Source: an uncultured Prevotella sp.
GTDB lineage: Bacteria; Bacteroidota; Bacteroidia; Bacteroidales; Bacteroidaceae
Length of the DNA: 8,504 nucleotides
Reading direction: 5' to 3'
NCBI GenBank assembly: GCA_937880835.1
Contig: CALGRN010000277.1
Location: 1-8,504 of the forward strand
Under the pieces are notes generated by a model. The model searched no databases and was not told the origin of the DNA. It worked only from the letters and a program-made list of their open reading frames with translations. Both the position numbers and the translations under genes were made by a program. This document shows, piece by piece, positions 1 to 6,787 of the stretch. The first letter of the stretch is position 1. Each line of letters begins with the position of its first letter.

Positions 1-109
1 GATCATACAAAACGGTATGCTCGTCGGTGCTGTGACTCATGTTTTTGTCAATAATCCCAAACAGGGATATGCCATCTTTGCCGAAAATATGTTGACAAGA
101 TATAAATGA
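1..109 (+). CDS. C-terminal end of a SpoIVB-like (peptidase S55) protein, partial
   Basis: The open frame starts at base 2 and stops with TGA at 107-109, leaving 35 codons that begin IIQNGMLVGAVTHVFVNN and continue with PKQGYAIFAENML. In SpoIVB of spore-forming Firmicutes the catalytic motif GMSGSP is followed directly by a very similar tail (IIQxGKxVGAVTHVFVNDPTxGYGI...ML). Base 1 is G, which would be the last base of a CCG proline codon, so the catalytic serine would lie just outside the window. SpoIVB is a serine peptidase that signals across the forespore membrane to activate sigma-K processing. Finding such a tail in a Bacteroidota-like context is odd, and the real role here is unknown. 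Codon use does not stand out from the genes that follow. The assignment rests on 35 residues recognised from memory, so the family call is moderate and the function is not claimed. Confidence 0.6.
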   Translation, partial: IIQNGMLVGAVTHVFVNNPKQGYAIFAENMLTRYK

Positions 110-134
110 AAAGCGAAAAACAACCAGATAACAG

Positions 135-1061
135 ATGAAGATAAAGTCGTACAGCAAAGAAACAAAGGCTTATTGGGGCATGACGCTCACGATGCTTATT
201 ATCGGTCTGTCGTTCGTTTTCGTCAAGATATCGTTACGCTATGCCGACTCTTCCGACGTGCTTGCTCATCGTTTCACCTCTGCCGCAGTTGTTATGATTG
301 CGATACATCTTGCAAGTGGAAAGAAATTTCCACTCATACGGAAAGCCTGTCTCTCTCAACTCATGCTCCTTTCGGTATTCTATCCGTTGTTGTTTTTCGG
401 TCTTCAAACATTAGGTCTGCAATATACCACCGCTTCGGAAGCCGGTATTTTGTCAGCAATAATGCCTGTCGTAACGCTGATTATGGCATCGGTGATTCTT
501 AAAGAAAGAAGTTCCTGCGGTCAGATTGTCGGCATTCTGACGTCTATTGCGGGCGTTATATACATCTTTTATAATAACGGTATCACCACGCAAACCGACA
601 GTTTAAAGGGAAATCTGCTCATCATAGCCTGCGTTTTGGCAATAGTCACCTATTATATATTGGGAAGACGCATAAACAAAGAGTTCGACGCAAGGGACAT
701 AACCTTCTTTATGATACTCACTGCGTGCGTGATATTCAATGCAACAGCACTGCTTTTACATGCAGCAGAGGGCAAAATGTCTGCCTATTTCGAGCCACTC
801 GTTCATAAGGAATTTATCTTTTCCATTCTGTATTTAGGCGTGCTTTCGTCTCTCTTCACTTCTTTTTTCAACAATTATGCACTGTCCGTAATGTCGGCTT
901 CGCAAGTAGCAGTGTTCAACAATTTGAGTCCTGTCATCACGATTGTGGGAGGTTCGGTCATACTTGGCGAACAACTGCACGCTTATCACATAATAGGCGC
1001 AGTGCTTGTGATAGCAGGTGTAACGGCTACAATGGTGTTTAAGAAGAAACAATCAGATTGA
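135..1061 (+). CDS. EamA/DMT-family transporter, likely exporter
   Basis: This 308-residue protein is almost entirely hydrophobic helices, fitting the ten-segment drug/metabolite transporter fold made of two tandem EamA domains (about residues 13-146 and 159-303). Each half ends with the typical EamA signature: LKERSSCGQIVGILTSIAGV near residues 122-141 and LGEQLHAYHIIGAVLVIAGV at 277-296. The tail is lysine-rich (KKKQSD), as expected for a cytoplasmic C-terminus. Members of the family export amino acids or other small metabolites across the inner membrane; the substrate cannot be read from sequence. ATG at 135 is chosen because the protein begins there just before the first helix. It lies 25 nt after the stop of the SpoIVB-like gene, with no TAnnTTTG promoter in between, so the two are probably cotranscribed. 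It converges on menC. Confidence 0.88.
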   Translation: MKIKSYSKETKAYWGMTLTMLIIGLSFVFVKISLRYADSSDVLAHRFTSAAVVMIAIHLASGKKFPLIRKACLSQLMLLSVFYPLLFFGLQTLGLQYTTASEAGILSAIMPVVTLIMASVILKERSSCGQIVGILTSIAGVIYIFYNNGITTQTDSLKGNLLIIACVLAIVTYYILGRRINKEFDARDITFFMILTACVIFNATALLLHAAEGKMSAYFEPLVHKEFIFSILYLGVLSSLFTSFFNNYALSVMSASQVAVFNNLSPVITIVGGSVILGEQLHAYHIIGAVLVIAGVTATMVFKKKQSD

Positions 1062-1155
1062 TTTCTTGTTTGGAAACAACAGAAACATAAGACATTTTTA
1101 CCCTGCAAAAAATGCTATTCGTAAAGTTTTGATATTCAGTTTATTGCAATCGGCA

Positions 1156-1244
1156 TTCCAAAAGTTATTGTTTTGCATTGTAAAAGTTATCCTTTTGCAT
1201 CATAAAAGCTATTGTTTTAGTATGCAAAAGGATAACTTTTGAAA
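1156..1244. repeat. 89-bp palindromic intergenic repeat, copy 1
   Basis: The element is bounded by TTCCAAAAG on the left and CTTTTGAAA on the right and is built from four modules of about 20 bp of the type AAAAGYTAT(TG or CC)TTTTGCAT. Module order is A (TTATTG type), B (TTATCC type), A again in direct orientation, then B inverted. The two B arms (1182-1200 and 1222-1240) are exact inverted repeats of 19 bp separated by 21 nt, so either strand can form a long hairpin. A second copy of exactly the same length lies at 6699-6787. This copy sits between the convergent ends of the transporter gene and menC, where it could also act as a bidirectional transcription stop, although no clean poly-T tract follows it. 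No coding role is seen. From memory, similar sequences are scattered in Prevotella intergenic regions; this was not checked. Confidence 0.88.
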
Positions 1245-1336
1245 ACGGCTTTTAATTCTTTTATTTTTCAATATTACTTTTATTCGCTTCCATTTTCTTT
1301 ATTTATACGGTCTGCCTGCATTACCGTTAGCGTATG

Positions 1337-2380
1337 TCATGCGCCGTACCAAAGTTTGTCGCCACGTATTTCCAAAGGCATTTCAATGTTGTCGGTGAAC
1401 AGTAAACCAGTGCCTAATCCTTGCGGAATGCTTATTCCGCTTCCGTAAGTCTTTGCTGTGAAATGGGCAATGGCATTCAGTCCCACGTTACTTTCAAGCG
1501 CACTTGTAATCCACGAGCCTGTTCCGCGCTCATCGGCAAGCTTTATCCATTCCTCAGAACCGCACATTCCGCCATGCAACGAGGGTTTGATTATTATGTA
1601 TTGCGGTTGAATACAGTCTAAAAGTTCTGCCTTCTTGTCTGCATCATTCACTCCTATCAGTTCCTCGTCGAGTGCAACCGGCAGCGGTGTCATGCGACAG
1701 ATGTCAGCCATTTTCTTCCATTGCTGCTGCCTTATGGGTTGCTCTATCGAATGAATATCGTATTTTGCGAGCCGTTCGAGCTTTCTCATTACATCATCAT
1801 ACTCAAATCCTCCGTTCGCATCCACACGCAGTTCTATCTGTTCTTTCGTAAAACTTTCACGGACATGGCGTATCAGTTCGAGTTCCTTTTCAAAGTCAAT
1901 AGCACCTATTTTCAGTTTTATACATCGAAAACCTTGTTTCAGTTTCTCATTGATACGGTCATACATCTCTTCAAATCTGCCCATCCATACAAGCCCGTTT
2001 ATGGTTATTCCCTCTTCACCACGAGCGAAAGGGGTGTCGAAAAGGGCTGTTGAGCCTGCTGCGGAAAGCTGTGCAAGCGCGGTTTCAATGCCGAAAAGAA
2101 TCGATGGATATGCTCTGAGGAAATCGTAATCTATCTCCCCCGACATCTCAAAACGTCTGCATACATCCTGCAAAATGCTTTCGTATTCAGGCAGATCGTC
2201 GCAACTCAATCCGGGCAGTGGAGCACATTCGCCCACTCCTTTGATTTCCTGCGCATCGGCATTGCATATCGTAACTAACCACGAATGCCTTGCGTGATAC
2301 ACTCCGCGCGAAGTTCCTGCCGGCTGTTTGAAATGAAAAGTCTTTCTATCCGTAGATATGATGTATTTCTTTTTCTGCAT
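1337..2380 (-). CDS. menC: o-succinylbenzoate synthase
   Basis: MenC (347 aa) belongs to the enolase superfamily and dehydrates SHCHC to o-succinylbenzoate in menaquinone synthesis. The superfamily layout is complete. An N-terminal capping domain carries GVGECAPLPG (48-57). The barrel carries the second catalytic-lysine motif KLKIG (K155 and K157) and the Mg ligands D187 (RVDANGG), E213 (SIEQP) and D238 (ALDEE). The opposing base is K265 (IIIKPS). The order, spacing and SIEQP context fit OSB synthase or a closely related N-acylamino-acid racemase, and the operon settles it as MenC. The ATG at 2380 lies 32 nt beyond the menB stop. It is the last gene of the unit: no menE follows, and the 275 nt to the transporter gene hold only the repeat. 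Confidence 0.95.
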   Translation of the reverse strand: MQKKKYIISTDRKTFHFKQPAGTSRGVYHARHSWLVTICNADAQEIKGVGECAPLPGLSCDDLPEYESILQDVCRRFEMSGEIDYDFLRAYPSILFGIETALAQLSAAGSTALFDTPFARGEEGITINGLVWMGRFEEMYDRINEKLKQGFRCIKLKIGAIDFEKELELIRHVRESFTKEQIELRVDANGGFEYDDVMRKLERLAKYDIHSIEQPIRQQQWKKMADICRMTPLPVALDEELIGVNDADKKAELLDCIQPQYIIIKPSLHGGMCGSEEWIKLADERGTGSWITSALESNVGLNAIAHFTAKTYGSGISIPQGLGTGLLFTDNIEMPLEIRGDKLWYGA

Positions 2381-2412
2381 GGCTTATCCGCATTATTTCA
2401 GCAAACATACTG

Positions 2413-3243
2413 TCAAGGGAATTGAGGATACTTGTCGAAGTCAGGCTTGCGCTTTTCCAGAAAAGCCCTTCCGCCCTCTTGTGCCTCATCCATTGTGTAG
2501 TAAAGCATGGTGGCATCGCCGGCAAGTTCTTGTATTCCGGCTTGTCCGTCAAGTTCTGCATTAAGTCCTGCCTTTATCATTCGCAACGCCAAAGGACTGC
2601 GCTGCATCATCGTCTCTGCCCATTCTACACATTCGTCTTCCAACTTTTCAAACGGAACAACTTTGTTAACCATTCCCATTCGTTCTGCTTCTGCGGCAGA
2701 ATACTGACGACATAGAAACCAAATCTCACGCGCTTTCTTCTGTCCTACCATTCTTGCAAGGTACGAAGAACCGAAACCTGCATCGAAAGAACCTACCTTT
2801 GGACCTGTCTGACCAAAGATAGCGTTGTCGCTTGCGATAGTTAAATCGCACATAACGTGCAACACATGACCTCCGCCGATAGCGTAACCGTTGACCATTG
2901 CTATAACCGGCTTGGGCAAACGGCGTATCTGCATCTGCACATCAAGCACGTTAAGACGCGGCACTCCGTCGTTTCCTATATATCCTCCGCGCCCCTTTAC
3001 GTGCATGTCACCACCCGAACAGAAGGCTTTGTCGCCTGCTCCTGTAAGTATAACAACACGTATATTGTGAGCTTCGCGGCAATAAGCGAAAGCCTGAGAC
3101 ATCTCAAATGTGGTGAGAGGAGTAAACGCATTGCGATATTGCGGACGGTTTATTGTTATCTTGGCTATATGGTTATACTCTTCGAAAAGGATTTCCTTAA
3201 AATCGAAATCTGCTATTTTTTTCCATTCTCTTTTATGTTCCAT
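2413..3243 (-). CDS. menB: 1,4-dihydroxy-2-naphthoyl-CoA synthase
   Basis: MenB (276 aa) is a crotonase-fold enzyme that closes the second ring, turning OSB-CoA into DHNA-CoA in the cytoplasm. Seen in the sequence: the CoA/oxyanion segments SGGDMHVKG (76-84) and NGYAIGGGH (118-126), the MenB-specific GQTGPKVGSFDAG (144-156), the KKAREIWFLCR helix (169-179), MGMVNKVVP (189-197), and the family's C-terminal ending with KRKPDFDKYPQFP. The glycine in QTG is the residue that marks the bicarbonate-dependent class, to which E. coli MenB belongs. E. coli MenB has 285 residues, so the length is normal. The ATG at 3243 is preceded by a 91-nt gap to menD, the largest in the unit, containing a hairpin and a possible internal promoter. 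Confidence 0.97.
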   Translation of the reverse strand: MEHKREWKKIADFDFKEILFEEYNHIAKITINRPQYRNAFTPLTTFEMSQAFAYCREAHNIRVVILTGAGDKAFCSGGDMHVKGRGGYIGNDGVPRLNVLDVQMQIRRLPKPVIAMVNGYAIGGGHVLHVMCDLTIASDNAIFGQTGPKVGSFDAGFGSSYLARMVGQKKAREIWFLCRQYSAAEAERMGMVNKVVPFEKLEDECVEWAETMMQRSPLALRMIKAGLNAELDGQAGIQELAGDATMLYYTMDEAQEGGRAFLEKRKPDFDKYPQFP

Positions 3244-3295
3244 TGCTGTTTGTTTTATATAGTTATTTAATCATCTGCATATTTTCATGTTTCCG

Positions 3296-3321
3296 GAAAA
3301 GCTCTTCAAAAGTAGCTTTTC
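3296..3321 (-). promoter_or_regulatory. hairpin with embedded -7-like box upstream of menB
   Basis: GAAAAGCT (3296-3303) and AGCTTTTC (3314-3321) are perfect 8-bp inverted repeats around a 10-nt loop, in the 91-nt gap between the menD stop and menB start. On the minus strand the loop side contains TACTTTTG (3314-3307), which fits the Bacteroidota -7 consensus TAnnTTTG and would start transcription about 50-60 nt before the menB ATG. The -33 region is poor: there is no TTTG about 20 nt upstream. No U-tract follows the hairpin, so it is unlikely to be a terminator. It may be an RNA processing or stability element, a weak internal promoter, or chance in AT-rich DNA. Confidence 0.35.
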
Positions 3322-3334
3322 ATTGGTTTTCTCG

Positions 3335-4975
3335 TTAAAGTTTTAAGATGTTATAGTATTCTTTCAGCACTCTGTCGTCTTCATCGGGGTTGGTAAAGAC
3401 TTCAAGAAGCATCGGACGCGGGCATTTTCCATTAAGAAACTCGTTCATGGATGCTTCAAGTTCTGCCTTGTTTGTTGCCGAAATATATTTTATATCGTAT
3501 GCTTCGCATATCCCGCGTGCAGACTTTCCATGTGCACCGGAAATAAACTTGTCGAGCGCAGGGCTTTCTTTAAGACCTCCAATCTGCCTGAATATACCGC
3601 CGCAACCATTATTCAATAGCATTATACGTAAGTTATCGCGCAGCATTTCATTGCAAAGTGCATTCTGATCGTAAAAGAAACTAAGGTCGCCAGTTACGTG
3701 ATAGACACGCTTTTCGCATAACAATGAGAAGCCGGCAGCAGTGGAAAGACTTCCTTCTATGCCGTTAGTTCCGCGATTGCAGAATATGTAATGGCGTGCA
3801 TAAATGTTTCCGAGCCTTACCGAAATGCTGTTTGCATAATGCACGATGCAGTCTTCCAATCCGTTTTCAAACATACTAACGGCGAGCATTTGCGAATAAT
3901 CTGGCTTAAAATCCGATGCGTGCGAAGCTGCTTTTTTCAATGCTTTATGCCACAACTTGCGATATTCGGTTGTATTACCGTTTATCTTATCGGCTATCGC
4001 ACCTACTACATCGGTTGCCGAACCCTCTATAACACCGCTCAAATTCATAAACGTATCGTGTATGTCACCATTCTCGCTGACCCTCCATTGTTCTGCTTTG
4101 TCGGCACGACGCAAGAATTCTTTCAGCCTTTTACTTATCAAAGTATCGCCCAAATAGAGTATAAAGTCGGGCAGATATGCATCATCGTTGCCTATATTTG
4201 AAATCACTTCGTCGAAATGCGGAATATCTCCGAAATGCGGACTCAATGCTTCTCTTAGCACAACTGCATAATTGCCGACCGCTTTCATGTCTTCTTCTAT
4301 CAGGTTTTGCGTTACCATCTGACCTATCACAAGCATGGGACGAGATGCCGAAACGAAATTTTCGGCAACCTTATCTGCATAATAATCATGTGTGGCAGGA
4401 TTGATACGAATAATGGAACGTTCTTTCGGCAGCTCGCTTATGTTAAACTCAAAGAGCGGTTCTGATATCGGAACGTTTATGTGAACAGGCTTGAATGAGC
4501 GGTGACATGCCTCCAACAACGCTTCATTTATCATCCTGTTGCAGTGCCAATGCTCGATCTCGTTTTTCGGTTCGGGCAGATTTACAGCCTTTCCGACAAA
4601 CTTTCCGAGCGCATTTGCTTGCGGAATAGTCTGCCCGTCGAGTTGTTCTATCCATGCGGAAGGTCTGTCTGCCGAAACCACAATAAGCGGAATGTGCTGA
4701 TAGGATGCTTCTGCTACGGCAGGAGATAGATTGAGCAGTGCTGTTCCGGAAGTGACACAAACCACCACCGGAGCACAAATTGCCTGCGAAATGCCAAGTG
4801 CATAGAAGCCGGCAGAACGTTCGTCGGTCACAGGATAGCACGTTATCGAGGGACATTCGTTGAGGTTGTGCACTATGGGAGCATTTCTGCTGCCCGGACA
4901 TACCACTGCATGACGCACTCCGTGTGACACGAGAAGCGCGGTCAGTATATTTACATTATCTTTGTTTACGTACAT
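3335..4975 (-). CDS. menD: 2-succinyl-5-enolpyruvyl-6-hydroxy-3-cyclohexene-1-carboxylate (SEPHCHC) synthase
   Basis: MenD (546 aa) uses thiamine diphosphate and Mg to decarboxylate 2-oxoglutarate and add the product to isochorismate, the first committed step of classical menaquinone synthesis. The N-terminal domain has CPGSRNAP (26-33, substrate-binding S and R), TDERSAGFYALG (50-61, with E52 as the cofactor-activating glutamate), TSGTALLN (75-82), SADRPS (101-106) and QLDGQTIPQ (111-119). The C-terminal domain has CNRGTNGIEGSLSTAAG (399-415) and the ThDP/Mg motif VTGDLSFFYDQNAL (427-440) with NN at 455-456. E. coli MenD has 556 residues, so this is full length. The ATG at 4975 follows the menF stop by 47 nt with no promoter-like box in between, which suggests cotranscription. 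Confidence 0.97.
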   Translation of the reverse strand: MYVNKDNVNILTALLVSHGVRHAVVCPGSRNAPIVHNLNECPSITCYPVTDERSAGFYALGISQAICAPVVVCVTSGTALLNLSPAVAEASYQHIPLIVVSADRPSAWIEQLDGQTIPQANALGKFVGKAVNLPEPKNEIEHWHCNRMINEALLEACHRSFKPVHINVPISEPLFEFNISELPKERSIIRINPATHDYYADKVAENFVSASRPMLVIGQMVTQNLIEEDMKAVGNYAVVLREALSPHFGDIPHFDEVISNIGNDDAYLPDFILYLGDTLISKRLKEFLRRADKAEQWRVSENGDIHDTFMNLSGVIEGSATDVVGAIADKINGNTTEYRKLWHKALKKAASHASDFKPDYSQMLAVSMFENGLEDCIVHYANSISVRLGNIYARHYIFCNRGTNGIEGSLSTAAGFSLLCEKRVYHVTGDLSFFYDQNALCNEMLRDNLRIMLLNNGCGGIFRQIGGLKESPALDKFISGAHGKSARGICEAYDIKYISATNKAELEASMNEFLNGKCPRPMLLEVFTNPDEDDRVLKEYYNILKL

Positions 4976-5022
4976 TTCCGTTATGAGTTTTTGGGCAGGA
5001 AAACGAGTCGTACAATTCCTTT

Positions 5023-6111
5023 TTAACTTCGGGACATGCGCATGCAGCGTCTCATGGTTTCCATTTTTGCTTCCGTTTCATCCCATTCCTGCTGCTCATT
5101 GCTGTCGCGAAGCAGTCCGCCTCCTGCGTAAAGGAAGCATCGGTCGGCTTCTATGCGCATGCAACGCAACGACACATACAGATGCGTTTCGCCGTCCATG
5201 CGCAGCAAGCCGGTAAATCCGCTGTAATATCCGCGTGCTTCCGATTCGTTGTTTACGATGAAGTCGAGTGCTTTCAGCTTTGGTATTCCGCATACGGCAG
5301 GCGTAGGATGAAGACTGTTTATTACGTCTCCGAGTTTATCTTCCTTGTCTGACGTGAAGCATAAGTCGCTCCGCAGATGAAACAAATCGCCCGCGCGGAC
5401 ATTATATGTGCGTGTTTCGGAGAAGTCGTCGGTGAACTTTTCTATGCACTCTCTTACGTAATCAGCCACCAAACGCTGCTCTTCTATGTTTTTTGCACTC
5501 CATTCCGGAGTCGCCGAATTACGGTTTTCGGCTTGACCGTTGTTTTCTTTCGGCGGATTATCGAAATCAAGTTGCTTTCCGCTGAGCCTCATAGTGCCAG
5601 CCAAAGCAATAGTTCTCCATTTGTTGTTTTTTCCTTCCAGCAATATTTCGGGAGTTGCCATAAGCCACGTTCCGCTTCTTTCCGTATGCACAAGTGCTAT
5701 AAACATGCGCGGATAAAGATTACAGGCACGCATGAAAAGCTCTTCCGCCGACATCTTGCAGATGTTTTTTTCGCACGAACAACGTGATAAAACGATTTTT
5801 AGGAAATCACCTTTCGAAAGGTGCGAATGGAACTTTTTAAAATCGACGGAATACTGTTCGCGGTCTGTCAGCGTTGATGTTGCGCTTCCGATATATTCCA
5901 TATCTATCCTTTCTACAACATTCTTTTCTGTCCTGTCGGCTCTTATCAAAAGCACAGGACAGTCCTCCGACGGCGCGAAAGGCGCGAAAACGAAACCGCT
6001 TCTGCCGTTAAGTTCCGATACGGAAGACATCTCTGCGGGCTTTCCTTCGGTTTGTTCGACGAACACATATTCGTCTTTATGCGGCATTCTGTAATATGCG
6101 TAGCTTGACAT
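5023..6111 (-). CDS. menF: isochorismate synthase
   Basis: This chorismate-utilising enzyme (362 aa) isomerises chorismate to isochorismate, feeding MenD. Aligning by eye with EntC and MenF, the general base is K105 (DFLKIVLSR) and the general acid is E155 (ATPEILLEG). They lie 50 residues apart, as in EntC (K147/E197) and MenF (K190/E240). Mg ligands are expected at E211 (KNIEEQRLV) and at the EWDETEAK segment (342-349). Other family motifs are ALAGTM (169-174), LHPTPAVCGIPK (267-278), ESEARGYYSGF (289-299) and LYVSLRCMRI (311-320). It is shorter than E. coli MenF (431 aa), mostly through a reduced N-terminal region. An Asn/Glu-rich insert lies at about 183-204. Salicylate or anthranilate synthase would be alternatives by fold, but the men context decides. 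Its ATG overlaps the thioesterase stop by one base (TAATG). Confidence 0.94.
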   Translation of the reverse strand: MSSYAYYRMPHKDEYVFVEQTEGKPAEMSSVSELNGRSGFVFAPFAPSEDCPVLLIRADRTEKNVVERIDMEYIGSATSTLTDREQYSVDFKKFHSHLSKGDFLKIVLSRCSCEKNICKMSAEELFMRACNLYPRMFIALVHTERSGTWLMATPEILLEGKNNKWRTIALAGTMRLSGKQLDFDNPPKENNGQAENRNSATPEWSAKNIEEQRLVADYVRECIEKFTDDFSETRTYNVRAGDLFHLRSDLCFTSDKEDKLGDVINSLHPTPAVCGIPKLKALDFIVNNESEARGYYSGFTGLLRMDGETHLYVSLRCMRIEADRCFLYAGGGLLRDSNEQQEWDETEAKMETMRRCMRMSRS

Positions 6112-6524
6112 TACTTGCGAGGTGTTACGATATAGTTGGTCACATGGACGGTAGATATCAGTTCTCCGGCAGTGTCGGTTATGTCAATATTCCATTCATG
6201 CAGCCTTTTACCTTTGTGTTGAAGTTTCGCAAACGCAGTCACGGTGTCGCCTTCCACAACTGCTTTCAGATGGTTTCCGCTCACGTTTATGCCTACACAT
6301 ATCTTTCCGGGACATAGAGAACACGAGCCGACACCTGCGAGATTTTCAGCCAAAGCCAATGATGCGCCACCGCTAAGGAAACCGAACGGCTGACGGTTGC
6401 GTTCGTCCACCTTCATACGTGCCATGCACGTGTCTTCCTCTTCGGTTGATATGAATTCCATACCGAGCGCAGTTGACAGGTTAGGTTGTCTGTCTATGAT
6501 AGCTTTTATCTTTTCTACATTCAT
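6111..6524 (-). CDS. hotdog-fold (PaaI/YdiI-like) thioesterase, probable DHNA-CoA hydrolase
   Basis: The 137-residue protein has the single-domain hotdog thioesterase pattern. QPFGFLSGGASLALAE (45-60) matches the QPFGLLHGGASxxLAE region of E. coli YdiI and EntH, placing catalytic Q45 and E60 where YdiI has Q48 and E63. YdiI hydrolyses DHNA-CoA to DHNA, and being first in the menaquinone unit makes that the likely role here. The conserved histidine (YdiI H54) is replaced by S51. Start: the frame is open to an ATG at 6575, but the next ATG at 6524 begins MNVEKIKAIIDRQPNL, which looks like a proper N-terminus. The upstream extension is hydrophobic, unlike the family, and overlaps a good promoter. 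The stop overlaps the menF start (TAATG). A proofreading thioesterase of other specificity remains possible. Confidence 0.85.
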   Translation of the reverse strand: MNVEKIKAIIDRQPNLSTALGMEFISTEEEDTCMARMKVDERNRQPFGFLSGGASLALAENLAGVGSCSLCPGKICVGINVSGNHLKAVVEGDTVTAFAKLQHKGKRLHEWNIDITDTAGELISTVHVTNYIVTPRK

Positions 6525-6563
6525 ACAGTATGACGTTTTTCTGTTTATATCTATAATTAAATG

Positions 6564-6595
6564 CAAATATAGCAATTATTTACAACAAGCACAAG
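6564..6595 (-). promoter_or_regulatory. Bacteroidota-type promoter for the menaquinone unit
   Basis: Read on the minus strand, TATATTTG (6571-6564) is a perfect TAnnTTTG -7 box, and CTTG (6595-6592) lies 20 nt upstream as a -33 element. Transcription would begin near 6557, giving a leader of about 33 nt before the ATG at 6524. No comparably good promoter is seen upstream of menF, menD or menC, so this site probably drives the whole unit, with a possible weaker start before menB. Confidence 0.7.
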
Positions 6596-6698
6596 AAATA
6601 ATCAAGTTCAGAACAATAAAATACTTATAAACATTCATAATATCTCGTTTTTAAATAGCTTTCGCACGGCATTAAAATAGGGATGTATTTCCGTCGCA

Positions 6699-6787
6699 TT
6701 TCAAAAGTTATTGTTTTGCATCGCAAAAGTTATCCTTTCAGCATGTAAAACAATAGCTTTTACAATGCAAAAGGATAGCTTTTGAAA
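6699..6787. repeat. 89-bp palindromic intergenic repeat, copy 2
   Basis: The ends TTTCAAAAG (6699-6707) and CTTTTGAAA (6779-6787) are perfect inverted repeats of each other. Module order is A, B, inverted A, inverted B, so the element has an A-B-A'-B' layout in which either pair of arms could base-pair. Length is 89 bp, identical to copy 1 at 1156-1244, and the outer modules match closely in the same orientation. The internal A module (6746-6762) is the exact reverse complement of the corresponding 17 bp in copy 1 (1203-1219). This copy lies between two divergent promoters, so the family is not restricted to gene ends and cannot be only a terminator. Confidence 0.88.

Noticed and set aside
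1066..1079. TTGTTTGGAAACAA inverted repeat just after the transporter gene as a terminator
   Set aside because: The stem is only 5 bp of A/T-rich pairs with a tiny loop and no following T tract.
1134..1155. Partial similarity between the left flank of repeat copy 1 and the right flank of copy 2 (CAGTTT...GCAA...CATTC)
   Set aside because: It needs gaps, lies on opposite sides of the two copies in the same orientation, and is too short to support a larger shared element.
1239..1448. Plus-strand open frame beginning in repeat copy 1
   Set aside because: It runs antisense into the 3' end of menC, is T-rich and low in complexity, and has no family resemblance.
4524..4901. 125-codon minus-strand frame inside menD
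   Set aside because: It overlaps menD in another frame, is rich in Arg, Cys and Ser as shadow frames usually are, and menD is intact.
6525..6575. Upstream in-frame ATG at 6575 as thioesterase start
   Set aside because: The 17 added residues are hydrophobic and atypical, and the predicted promoter -7 box (6564-6571) lies inside that stretch. ATG 6524 is preferred.
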